51,921 bases of DNA, from the NCBI GenBank assembly GCA_028821475.1, contig JAPPGB010000146.1:230-52150 (forward strand), read 5' to 3'. Made by a program: the position numbers and the translations under genes. Below the pieces are notes generated by a model that saw only the letters and a program-made list of their open reading frames with translations, was not told the origin of the DNA and made no database searches. Position 1 is the first letter of the stretch. Each line of letters opens with the position of its first letter. This DNA comes from Spirochaetaceae bacterium (GTDB lineage Bacteria > Spirochaetota > Spirochaetia > SZUA-6 > Bin103). Shown in pieces: positions 32,624 to 40,668 of this stretch.

Positions 32624-34629
32624 AGCGTACTTCCCACTACATAGCCCTCGAGGATCGCGTCATGGATGCCGCGCGGTTGCTTGCCATCACCGATCAGATG
32701 CACGTCGGACAGCTCCTGCAGCAGAGACCTGTAGAGCGCATTGTCAGCCTGCATGCCGGCCGCCAACACCACCGTGTCGCAGGCGAACGTGCGGGTGCCG
32801 GAGATGCGGTCAACGGCAATCAGCTCGCCGTCGCGCGCCTCCTGCACCATCGTGTCGGAGGCGATGTTGACCTTGCTATCGGCCAGCATATCCAGGAGCA
32901 TCGATCGGTTGATGCCGACTGCATCGGTGGCAAGAGCAGATGCCTGCTCCAGGAGCGTCACCTCCTTCCCCTGCTGCGCCAACCACAGGGCCGCGTGGCA
33001 TCCGGAGTGACCACCACCGATCACCGCGATGTGCTCCCCCGCCTTCGCGGGGTCCAGATAGAGCTCGCTGCACGTGTGCGCCGGTGCCTGGCTGATGCCC
33101 GGGATTTCGGGAACCTGGTAGGTCGAGCCGGTCGCCACGATCACCACATCGGCATCCTCCTCTCTGAGTAGCTCAGCGGTCACCGCGGTGCCGAGCTTGA
33201 TCTCGATTGCTGATTGGTCGAGTTGCCTCTTGTACCAATCCAACAGCCGCCTGATATCCAGGTTGAAATCCGGGATCGAGAGCGCGATCAGGTGCCCGCC
33301 AAGATCTGCGGCTTTTTCATACAGCGTTACCGCGTGGCCCCGCGACCCCGCCATCCTCGCCGCCTCCATGCCCGCGACCCCGCCGCCGACGACGACTACC
33401 TTCCGCGGCCGGGCCGGTGGGCTCAGCGCCGGCGCTGCGGCTTTCGCTCTGCCGCAGGCCGGATTCACCGAACAACTCAGGTGAGCGCCCGCGAGCGGTC
33501 GGTGCAGACAGCCGTCATGACAGCCGATACAGGGACGGACATCCTCGGTCCTGCCCTCGAACACCTTCTTGGGCCACTCGGGGTCGGCGAGCAGTGCTCT
33601 GCCCAGCACGATGATGTCCGCCTTGTCCTGATTCAGCACCTCCTCGGCGACCGCGGGCAGGCCCAACCTGCTGGCCGCGAGAATCGGGATGCGAACCGCC
33701 TCTTTTACCTGCTTGACCAGATCGGCGGTGAAACCATGCGCGAAATAGTTTGGTGGATGAGCGTAGTAGCTGCTATCGTAGCAGCCGGTATCGAGATCGA
33801 GGCCGTCGTAGCCAGCCTCTTCGAGCAGCCTGGCCATCTCGATAGACTCGGGGAGGTCGCGTCCCAGCTCGGTGTCTCCGTGCAGGGATGCTCGCCACGG
33901 TTCGGCGATGAAGTGTTTGACGCCGAACCGGTAGGTGACGGCCAAGTCGGCCGCTCTTTCTTTGATGGCGCCCAGTATTTCGATGGGAAACGTCAGCCGG
34001 CCTGGCAGGTCGCCGCCATATTTGTCGGTTCGATTGTTCCACAGCGCGGTAGCGAACTGATCGATCAGGTAGCCCTCGTGGCCGTGCACCTCGATGCCAT
34101 CGAAGCCCGCGCTGGCGACCAGCTCCGCCGCGCGGCCAAACGCCGCGACGATCTGCGCGACCTCGTCGGTTGCCAGGGCGCGGCAGGTCACATCCGGCAC
34201 GAAATGGGCTTGATTGGCCGAGGCCGAAACTGGCGTGATGCCGGACTTGATTACGTTGCCCCCGGTTACGCGACCCGGGCCAGCGCTCAGCTGAATAAAG
34301 ACCTTCACCCCATACGCGTGAGCGTAATCGGTCAGCTCGTGGTACTCCGGCAAGGACTTCTCGGTAAGCATGGGCCACACGAACAACCCGTTCGCCATGC
34401 ACTGCTCGATCTGGTTTTCTACCTTGAAGACACCGGTAATGAGGTGGCCCACGCCGCCTTTGGCTATTTCCACGTAGTAGTCGACACATCGCTGCGTTAT
34501 CGTGCCGAAGGTGGGATCCATCTGATGGAAGTTGTTGATCGGGGCCAGGGCCACCCTGTTCTTGAGCCACACGTTGCCGATGGATATCGGCTCGAACATC
34601 TTGCGGCGTTCGCCCACCCGCGCGGTCAC
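32620..34629 (-). CDS. Old Yellow Enzyme/2,4-dienoyl-CoA reductase-type flavoprotein
   Basis: 669 residues with three parts. The FMN TIM barrel (about 1-330) has MFEPISIGNVWLKNRVALAPINN, FDGIEVHGHEGYLIDQFATALWNNRTDKYGG and DIIVLGRALLADPEWPKK. A 4Fe-4S site follows: CIGCHDGCLHRPLAGAHLSC (CxxC-x3-C-x11-C). Then an FAD/NAD(P) reductase domain begins with KVVVVGGGVAGMEAARMAGSRGHAVTLYEKAADLGG. This is the architecture of 2,4-dienoyl-CoA reductase and trimethylamine dehydrogenase, which reduce enoyl or enone double bonds or demethylate amines. Starts may be GTG 34629 (overlapping the SDR stop) or ATG 34599. It belongs to the eight-gene operon. Confidence 0.94.
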   Translation of the reverse strand: MTARVGERRKMFEPISIGNVWLKNRVALAPINNFHQMDPTFGTITQRCVDYYVEIAKGGVGHLITGVFKVENQIEQCMANGLFVWPMLTEKSLPEYHELTDYAHAYGVKVFIQLSAGPGRVTGGNVIKSGITPVSASANQAHFVPDVTCRALATDEVAQIVAAFGRAAELVASAGFDGIEVHGHEGYLIDQFATALWNNRTDKYGGDLPGRLTFPIEILGAIKERAADLAVTYRFGVKHFIAEPWRASLHGDTELGRDLPESIEMARLLEEAGYDGLDLDTGCYDSSYYAHPPNYFAHGFTADLVKQVKEAVRIPILAASRLGLPAVAEEVLNQDKADIIVLGRALLADPEWPKKVFEGRTEDVRPCIGCHDGCLHRPLAGAHLSCSVNPACGRAKAAAPALSPPARPRKVVVVGGGVAGMEAARMAGSRGHAVTLYEKAADLGGHLIALSIPDFNLDIRRLLDWYKRQLDQSAIEIKLGTAVTAELLREEDADVVIVATGSTYQVPEIPGISQAPAHTCSELYLDPAKAGEHIAVIGGGHSGCHAALWLAQQGKEVTLLEQASALATDAVGINRSMLLDMLADSKVNIASDTMVQEARDGELIAVDRISGTRTFACDTVVLAAGMQADNALYRSLLQELSDVHLIGDGKQPRGIHDAILEGYVVGSTL

Positions 34630-34630
34630 C

Positions 34631-35398
34631 TCAGTAGCCCCTGACCATCGTACCGCCGTCCACCATCAGATTCTCGCCGGTGATGAACGACGCGTCATCC
34701 GACACCAGGAAAAGGGCGGCTTTGGCAAGGTCCGCTACGTCACACGCACGGCCCATTGGCGTCTCCCGCGAGACGAAATCGTTCCAGTTGTCAGCGTCGC
34801 CCTCCCGCCACTTCGCGTGCATCGGTGTCGCGCCGATGCACGGACTGACGGAGTTGCAGCGTATGCCATTGCCGACGTAGTCCATGGCGATAGCGCGGGT
34901 AAACGCTACGATCGCGCCCTTCGTGGCGCAGTACACAGCCACATTGCGATTACCGCGAAAAGCGCTGTCGGACCCGGTGCTCAAGATGGCGCCACCCCCA
35001 CTCGCGATCATCGCCGGTACGGCGTGTTTGGTACCCAGCACGGCACCTTTGAGGTTTACCGCGAGCAGCCTGTCGATGTCCTCCTCGGTGACCTCCTGGA
35101 GTTTCGCCGTCGGTCCGAGGATACCGGCGTTGTTGAACAGAATGTCCAACTTGCCGTACACGCCCACCGCCTGCTTGACCATGTTCGCAGCGTCGCCCTC
35201 TTTGGTGACATCCGTCTTCACGAAGATGGCTGCGCCGCCGCCATCCTCTATGGCCTTTGCGACCCGCTCGCCAGCCTCGACGAGCACGTCAGCGATAACC
35301 ACCTTGGCGCCCTCCTGCGCCCAGAGATGGGCGGTGGCCTCGCCAAACCCGCTGCTCGCTCCCGTCACGATAGCTACCTTGTCTTCTAGTTTGCCCAC
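34631..35398 (-). CDS. Short-chain dehydrogenase/reductase
   Basis: 255 residues, classical SDR. VAIVTGASSGFGEATAHL is the TGxxxGxG nucleotide loop, DILFNNAG the NNAG motif, STGSDSAFRG the catalytic Ser region and VAVYCATKGAI the YxxxK catalytic pair. The ending FLVSDDASFITGENLMVDGGTMV is standard. It oxidises or reduces an alcohol/ketone with NAD(P). A GTG at 35398 is the start with GGGGGAG about ten bases upstream. The gene follows the two permeases after 136 bases and its stop is one base from the reductase start, so SDR and reductase are likely successive steps of one pathway. Confidence 0.95.
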   Translation of the reverse strand: MGKLEDKVAIVTGASSGFGEATAHLWAQEGAKVVIADVLVEAGERVAKAIEDGGGAAIFVKTDVTKEGDAANMVKQAVGVYGKLDILFNNAGILGPTAKLQEVTEEDIDRLLAVNLKGAVLGTKHAVPAMIASGGGAILSTGSDSAFRGNRNVAVYCATKGAIVAFTRAIAMDYVGNGIRCNSVSPCIGATPMHAKWREGDADNWNDFVSRETPMGRACDVADLAKAALFLVSDDASFITGENLMVDGGTMVRGY

Positions 35399-35534
35399 TT
35401 AGATCTTGGCTCCCCCCTCAGCGTAGCCTGCTTGGCACGAGGTTCTTGACAACCTCCGATCCGGTGCAGCCCGCGGCGCCGGTTGCGGCGACACGGCCGT
35501 CCAGCGATGCCGTCGCGCCGACGGTGGAGCGACG

Positions 35535-36422
35535 CTATAAAGCACCGAGACGACCGCCACCGCCGCGCAGCCGCGGGTCGAGCAGATCCCGCAGCGCGTC
35601 GCCGAACATGTTGAGGCTGTAAACGGTAATCGTCAGCGCAAGACCGGGCCAGAGACCCAGCCACGGCGCCACCTCCATGTACCGACGCCCTTCCCGGCTG
35701 AGCAGACCTCCCCAGCTAGGGATCTGGGCTGGCAGACCGAATCCGAGGAAGCTCAGAGAAGCCTCAGAGATAATAATTCCCCCGATGTTGATGCTGAATA
35801 TGATGATTGCCACAGGCATGATATTGGGCAGGACATGTTGGCTAAATGTTCTCCATTTCGAACAGCCAATCGACTCCGCCGCCTGGAAATAGTCATTCTC
35901 CTTTACTACGATAACGGCGCCTCTTACTGTTCTCGAGCCGACGATGCCTCCTGCTATCCCCAGCGTCACTATCATCTGTGGTAAACCCCGTCCGACAATG
36001 GACATCACGGTCAACAATAGGAGGAGTCCCGGGAAGGCCATCCAGGCATCGACGAATCTCTGCACAGCCAGGTCAAATCTGCCACCAATGAATCCTGACG
36101 TGCCGCCTAGCAGGACAGCCACCACAACATTGATACTGGTCGCCGCCAGGCCGACAAGCAGCGAAATGCGAGCCCCATAGATAATACGGCTCAGGAAGTC
36201 TCGCCCCAAATGGTCGGTACCGAGCAGATACCGGGCTGATGAGCCCTGTAGCGTGTCTGCCGGGTGCACTTCCGAATACCCATAAGGGGCCAGAACATCG
36301 GCAAAGACAGCCACTAGAATCAATATCAATACAAAAACACCACATGCAGTACCGAGTGGCTTCTCTCTAATCAGCCTGATGAGGACATCAATCGACAGGG
36401 AGCGTCTCCTTGGACCGGCCAC
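35535..36422 (-). CDS. ABC transporter permease, DppC/OppC family, cluster B
   Basis: 295 residues from a GTG at 36422. IREKPLGTACGVFVLILILVAVFADVLAPYG is the first helix, YLLGTDHLGRDFLSRIIYGARIS the family motif, NDYFQAAESIGCSKWRTFSQHVLPNIMPVAII the EAA loop and LSFLGFGLPAQIPSWGGLLSREG..LRDLLDPRLRGGGGRLG the diagnostic end. It is laid next to the DppB-like gene with one base between them. Base composition in this gene and the next two is visibly less GC-rich than in most of the window, hinting that cluster B transport genes were acquired. Confidence 0.95.
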   Translation of the reverse strand: MAGPRRRSLSIDVLIRLIREKPLGTACGVFVLILILVAVFADVLAPYGYSEVHPADTLQGSSARYLLGTDHLGRDFLSRIIYGARISLLVGLAATSINVVVAVLLGGTSGFIGGRFDLAVQRFVDAWMAFPGLLLLLTVMSIVGRGLPQMIVTLGIAGGIVGSRTVRGAVIVVKENDYFQAAESIGCSKWRTFSQHVLPNIMPVAIIIFSINIGGIIISEASLSFLGFGLPAQIPSWGGLLSREGRRYMEVAPWLGLWPGLALTITVYSLNMFGDALRDLLDPRLRGGGGRLGAL

Positions 36423-36423
36423 T

Positions 36424-37380
36424 CTATGTATAGCGGACCCTTGGATCCAAAAAGGGATAAAGCAGGTCGATCAAGAGATTGATCCCTAACACCCCCGTGG
36501 CGAAAACCAGGTTCACTCCGGAGACCATTGGGTAGTCTCTACTATCGAGTCCTTCCAGCAGTAGACGACCCAGGCCCGGTAGGTTGAATATGTTCTCCAT
36601 GATAACGGAACCGCCTACCAGGATAGGCAACTGCATACCTATCAGGGTAACTACCGGAATGACGGCGTTCTTGACGGCGTGTCTGACGATGACGACCTTC
36701 TCCCGCAGACCCTTGGACCAGGCTGTCCGGATATAGTCCTGTCTGAGCACCTCCAGCATCATGGTGCGCGTCATCCGCATGGTGGCTGCAGACATGCCCG
36801 TCCCCAGAATCAGGCTCGGAATGAGGAACATTCCAAGGTTACCCAGTGGGTCGTCGGCAAATCTGATCAGCTGCATCGGTGGCGCCCAGCCCCACCAGAG
36901 TGCCGGGTAGATCATGACCATAATTGCCAGCCAGAAGTTAGGCGTCGCCAGGCCGATGACGGCCGCCGTGCGCCCAGCGTAGTCGGCGACCGTATCCTGT
37001 CGAACGGCCGAGTAGATGCCTATCGGCAGCGCTATCAGGATCCCGATGACGAGCGCCATGACACCGAGCTCGATGGTTACCGGTAGTCTAGCAAGAATCT
37101 CTTCCTCTACCGATGAACCGCCCAGCAGTGGGGTGCCGAGGGTGCCATGCAGGAGAATACCGCCCATCCACCGCCCGTACTGCACATAGACAGGCACGTC
37201 TAAACCCAGCATCTCCTCAATAGCTTCACGGTCCAACTGGGCATTCAAATAGTCGAGTTGGGATTGCATTATGTCTATGACATCGCCAGGGATGAAGCGG
37301 ACCGAGAGAAAGACCAGGACGGTCACTATGAATAGGGTGGGGATGATCAGCAATATCCGCCTGATGATATAGCCCCTCAT
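36424..37380 (-). CDS. ABC transporter permease, DppB/OppB family, cluster B
   Basis: 318 residues from ATG 37380 (MRGYIIRRILLIIPTLFIV). The N-terminal helix IIPTLFIVTVLVFLSVRFIPGDVIDIM, the EAA loop DYIRTAWSKGLREKVVIVRHAVKNAVIPVV and the end YPMVSGVNLVFATGVLGINLLIDLLYPFLDPRVRYT are as expected. It forms a channel with the DppC-like permease. It matches its cluster A counterpart closely in the first helix and EAA loop, so clusters A and B are related transport systems with different ligands. No ATPase gene is present in this cluster either. Confidence 0.95.
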   Translation of the reverse strand: MRGYIIRRILLIIPTLFIVTVLVFLSVRFIPGDVIDIMQSQLDYLNAQLDREAIEEMLGLDVPVYVQYGRWMGGILLHGTLGTPLLGGSSVEEEILARLPVTIELGVMALVIGILIALPIGIYSAVRQDTVADYAGRTAAVIGLATPNFWLAIMVMIYPALWWGWAPPMQLIRFADDPLGNLGMFLIPSLILGTGMSAATMRMTRTMMLEVLRQDYIRTAWSKGLREKVVIVRHAVKNAVIPVVTLIGMQLPILVGGSVIMENIFNLPGLGRLLLEGLDSRDYPMVSGVNLVFATGVLGINLLIDLLYPFLDPRVRYT

Positions 37381-37455
37381 CGACCCACCCAATACTCAAT
37401 ACTCAATTGAGAAAGGGAGCCGGAAGACTCGAGCTACCAGCTCCGTGTTCTCCTC

Positions 37456-39273
37456 TTAATGACCCATTGCTTCCTTCAGCTGACTGTCGATCCAGAGGTA
37501 TTGGAAGAGAGTATTATTTGCACCTCCTCCCATGATGCCTTCGCCGGCGTAGCCCATCACCCACGGCTGGACCACGTTATACACCGGGGCATCCGGACCC
37601 CAGAGAGTCCAATGCTGCTCTATGTAGTTCTTGTCCATCTCGCGACTCAGCCTTTCCACCTCTTCGACAGTGACAGCCTCTAGGAGGTCTTCATGCAGGG
37701 CATCATGGCGAGCGTCGGTAGTCGACATCTGCCAACCACTGGTGTCCCCGGACGTATGCTGCCACCATTGATCCGACGGATCAGCCTTGACGCCTGCGGT
37801 ATCGTTAACCATGTCAAAATTCAAGGCACCTCTTCTAGCCATGAATTCTGCCGAGGAAGGTGTCTCGATACTGACATCTATGCCAATCTCAGCCCAGTAC
37901 GCAGCCATGAATTCCGGCCAGCCCACATCCCACCGGGGGAAGTGCGTGAACGTGGTCTTGAATCGGATACCGTCAGCGCCGCGCGGATACCCGGCCTCAT
38001 CGAGGAGCTTCTCGGCCCCTGCCGGGTCGTAGGTATAGTATCCCTTGAGCTCCGCGGACCACTCTTCGTATGGGTAGATATAAGATGAGAATGTCCGGCC
38101 TATCCTTCCCCGTGGTAACGTATCTGCAAATCCCTTGAAGAAAGAGCTGTTCATGGTCTCGAAGTCTAGTGCCATCTGCATGGCATGGCGCACCCGGACG
38201 TCGTCAAACGGCGGCTTTTGAACGTTCATATGAACGGCGGTGCCCTCGGAGCGCTGTGACCACGCGAACTGCTGGAGTTCGGGGTTGGTCCGCTGCAGGC
38301 TCAAATGATCGTTGATACTGAATAGTTGAGTCGAGCCGGGGTGACCTATATAGTCGATGGCACCCGAGCGCAGTCCCGCCAGACGTGTTTCAAACTCTAC
38401 GATAATGAGACCCTTTACCTCGTCAACATATGGCAAGCGGTTCTCAGGCCATTTTGGGTCGAACCCCCAGTAGTTTGGATTCTTGGTGTAGGTAAAAGAA
38501 CTGCCACTAACCCAGTCAGTCAGCTCGAAGGGACCGGTGCCAACCAGGTTCCTCCAATCGGCAGCGTCACCGTGTTCCTCGATTACCTCGGGGGGGTAAA
38601 TAATCGCGGCTTGGTTATCCATGATTTGGCTCAAGGCAGTGAGACTTGGCTTCTTCATCTTTATGACAAGCGTTTGATCGTCGGTGGCCTCTATGGATTC
38701 CCAAGGCAAATCTCCGAAGGAACCTATCTGGAGGGCTTGGGGTTCGGTAAAGCCGCTGCCCAAACCCAATTGACGGTGAAAGTTATATGCTACGTCCTGC
38801 GCAGTAAGTTCCCGCCCATTCATCGGCGCCTTATCATGCCAGTGAACGCCCTGGCGGATATTGAACACATAAGTGTTGGCGTCGGGCGTTTCCCAGCTTG
38901 CCGCCAGCGCCCCCCGCAGGGCGGATACAGGCGTCCTGAAGCCGCCGTTAAAAGGATATGCGTCCCTATCCAGTGCCCAGTCCATCATGCCCAGTTTCTC
39001 ATTAACGAGACTGCCGATGAGCCCCGACGCCCGATTATTCTGAGCGGTGTCAACATTTTGGGTGGCAAACATGGCGCCAGCTCTGGCAAAGGTTATGGTC
39101 CCGCCCCACTCATGCTCAGTATGCACGTTGCCGGTGACGGGGTCGGTCACGTACCTCTTGTCGGCGGCGGCTGCCGTCGAGCCCTCGTCTGCGCCAGTGG
39201 CCCAGAGGCCGGTGGCGGTCAGGGCGAGTCCAATCAGGATCGCGAGGCACGTCTTAGGAAATGTCTGTCTCAT
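37456..39273 (-). CDS. ABC transporter substrate-binding protein (family 5), cluster B
   Basis: 605-residue periplasmic protein, first gene of the operon. ATG 39273 has a strong AAGGAGG nine bases upstream. The signal peptide MRQTFPKTCLAILIGLALTATGLWA precedes an unusual Gly/Ala-rich mature start TGADEGSTAAAADKRYV. ALRGALAASWETPDANTYVFNIRQGVHWHDKAPMNGRELTAQDVAYNFHRQ, VGTGPFELTDWVSGSSFTYTKNPNYWG and FDDVRVRHAMQMALDFE are family-5 landmarks. It is larger than cluster A's protein and diverged from it. The ligand is unknown; the oxidoreductases, ThuA and Tm-1-like genes downstream suggest a carbohydrate or alicyclic compound. Confidence 0.95.
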   Translation of the reverse strand: MRQTFPKTCLAILIGLALTATGLWATGADEGSTAAAADKRYVTDPVTGNVHTEHEWGGTITFARAGAMFATQNVDTAQNNRASGLIGSLVNEKLGMMDWALDRDAYPFNGGFRTPVSALRGALAASWETPDANTYVFNIRQGVHWHDKAPMNGRELTAQDVAYNFHRQLGLGSGFTEPQALQIGSFGDLPWESIEATDDQTLVIKMKKPSLTALSQIMDNQAAIIYPPEVIEEHGDAADWRNLVGTGPFELTDWVSGSSFTYTKNPNYWGFDPKWPENRLPYVDEVKGLIIVEFETRLAGLRSGAIDYIGHPGSTQLFSINDHLSLQRTNPELQQFAWSQRSEGTAVHMNVQKPPFDDVRVRHAMQMALDFETMNSSFFKGFADTLPRGRIGRTFSSYIYPYEEWSAELKGYYTYDPAGAEKLLDEAGYPRGADGIRFKTTFTHFPRWDVGWPEFMAAYWAEIGIDVSIETPSSAEFMARRGALNFDMVNDTAGVKADPSDQWWQHTSGDTSGWQMSTTDARHDALHEDLLEAVTVEEVERLSREMDKNYIEQHWTLWGPDAPVYNVVQPWVMGYAGEGIMGGGANNTLFQYLWIDSQLKEAMGH

Positions 39274-39330
39274 GGAGATAGACCTCCTTCATCGGTTTTG
39301 AGAGTGCTGTTTCCACTGCCGGCCCCTCGC

Positions 39331-39355
39331 TACTCTCGCGAGCGAGAGTACTCTC
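39331..39355. promoter_or_regulatory. Overlapping palindromes between the cluster B operon and AraC
   Basis: TACTCTCG-CGAG-CGAGAGTA (39331-39350) is a perfect 8-bp inverted repeat, and GAGAGTACTCTC (39344-39355) is a perfect 12-bp palindrome sharing its right arm. The three ACTCTC/GAGAGT half-sites lie 58 bases before the binding-protein start and 137 bases before the AraC start, a fitting place for a control site of both. Confidence 0.65.
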
Positions 39356-39491
39356 ATCGAGCGAGGGCGGCACCCGTTTTCCCGCGTCAGTCGCCGCGAC
39401 GCCCCGCGGGCTGCTGGTCGGCGAAGCAGCGAGACTTCCCCGCTTCATGGCCAGCTATGCGGTATAGTGGTGCTGCGTCGCGGATTCGAGA

Positions 39492-40412
39492 ATGAGACGA
39501 ACCGACCAAAACCTATCTGGAACCGACATCGGGCATGGAACTCGCGAGGAGAAGCTGGTCCGGGTAGACACGCGCGACCAACGGCCGCAGTTCCAGGGGG
39601 CGCCGGTGTGTGCCTCTCTCGCCCGACACCACATCGTTCACCTGGGTGTGGCTCGCCAGCAGGGATCGTGGGAGGTCGTCCGCACGAAGCTCGGGGGGAC
39701 CTATTTCCAGGCGACGTTAGCGGGCGAGGGGCAGGTTGTGGTCGACGGACGTTGGCAGCCGTGTCGCAGCGGGGAAGCGTTTCTCTTGCCGCCGGGAACA
39801 CGGCATCGGTTTCGCGCGCTGCCGCGGCGTCGCTGGGATCATTGCTGGGTGCGCTACGAGGAGCCCCCAGGACAGAGACCCATCGCGGCGGCGAGCTCGC
39901 CGGTTATCGCGAGGTTCGATCCCGGGCCGCTGCGTCACGCGATTCTCGGGCTTCATGGTGAGTGCTCCACGGCCACGGCGCCGGAGACCGCGGACGGGTG
40001 GGCGGAGCTCATTCATCGTTACGTCACCAGATTCGCCGAGCCCGCCGCGATGGACGCGCGTCTGTGGCGGCTATGGGAGACCGTGGCCATGGACTTGGGC
40101 CATCGTTGGAACACATCCGCGATGGCGCGCGTTGCCAACGTGAGCGAGAAGCACCTCGAACGACTTGCCAAGCGAGAGCTTGGGCGAACCCCGCGCCAGC
40201 AGCTTATCTGGTTACGGATGCGGCGGGCGGCCGAGCTCTTGGCCGATGAAAGGCTGACTATCGAGAACGTCGCGGCGCAGGTGGGTTATGAGAACCCATT
40301 CGTATTCTCGACCACGTTCAAGCGAATCATAGGTTGGCCGCCGTCGAAGTACCCCGGTCGAAGGTCTATCGATGCCGTCGCGCCGCGCGCCGCGAGCCGG
40401 CTCAACCCTTGA
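39492..40412 (+). CDS. AraC-family transcriptional regulator
   Basis: 306 residues. A cupin-like ligand domain (about 40-120: YFQATLAGEGQVVVDGRWQPCRSGEAFLLPPGTRHRFRAL) precedes the C-terminal pair of HTH motifs, SAMARVANVSEKHLERLAKRELGRTPRQQLIWLRMRRAAELLADERLTIENVAAQVGYENPFVFSTTFKRIIGWPPSKY. The gene diverges from the cluster B binding-protein gene across a palindrome-rich gap, the normal arrangement for a local activator, and a TATAGT -10-like hexamer at 39463 could serve it. It probably senses the imported ligand or a catabolite. Its last codons overlap the remnant of a sugar permease on the other strand. Confidence 0.92.
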   Translation: MRRTDQNLSGTDIGHGTREEKLVRVDTRDQRPQFQGAPVCASLARHHIVHLGVARQQGSWEVVRTKLGGTYFQATLAGEGQVVVDGRWQPCRSGEAFLLPPGTRHRFRALPRRRWDHCWVRYEEPPGQRPIAAASSPVIARFDPGPLRHAILGLHGECSTATAPETADGWAELIHRYVTRFAEPAAMDARLWRLWETVAMDLGHRWNTSAMARVANVSEKHLERLAKRELGRTPRQQLIWLRMRRAAELLADERLTIENVAAQVGYENPFVFSTTFKRIIGWPPSKYPGRRSIDAVAPRAASRLNP

Positions 40413-40640
40413 TGGCGCCGAGCATGATGCCCTTGACGAAGTACTTCTGGATGAACGGGTGGACCGGCACGATCGGCCCGATGGTGAGCAGGACGCCTGC
40501 ACCGGCACCATGATGGTCCAGTAGGCCACACCGACGATGATCGCCGAATCCTCCATCGACTGATCGACCGTCATCAAGAAGTTGCGCGCCACGATGCGAG
40601 GGTCCCGCGAGTCGCGTTGACCGTACCGGTTGCTTGCAAG
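40402..40640 (-). pseudogene. Remnant of a carbohydrate ABC transporter permease (MalG/UgpE type)
   Basis: The minus strand ends IGPIVPVHPFIQKYFVKGIMLGAIKG followed by TGA at 40402, the typical C-terminus of MalG/AraQ-type permeases. In another frame just upstream are RNFLMTVDQSMEDSAIIVGVAYWTIM, which match the permease EAA loop (ELEESA-IDGA type). The joint between them removes the last helices and shifts frame near 40490-40510, so the gene is a deleted, frameshifted scrap. It overlaps the end of the AraC gene. The rest of a sugar importer is absent. Confidence 0.7.
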
Positions 40641-40668
40641 GACTTGCCTCGCCCGCGAATTGCTTGGC

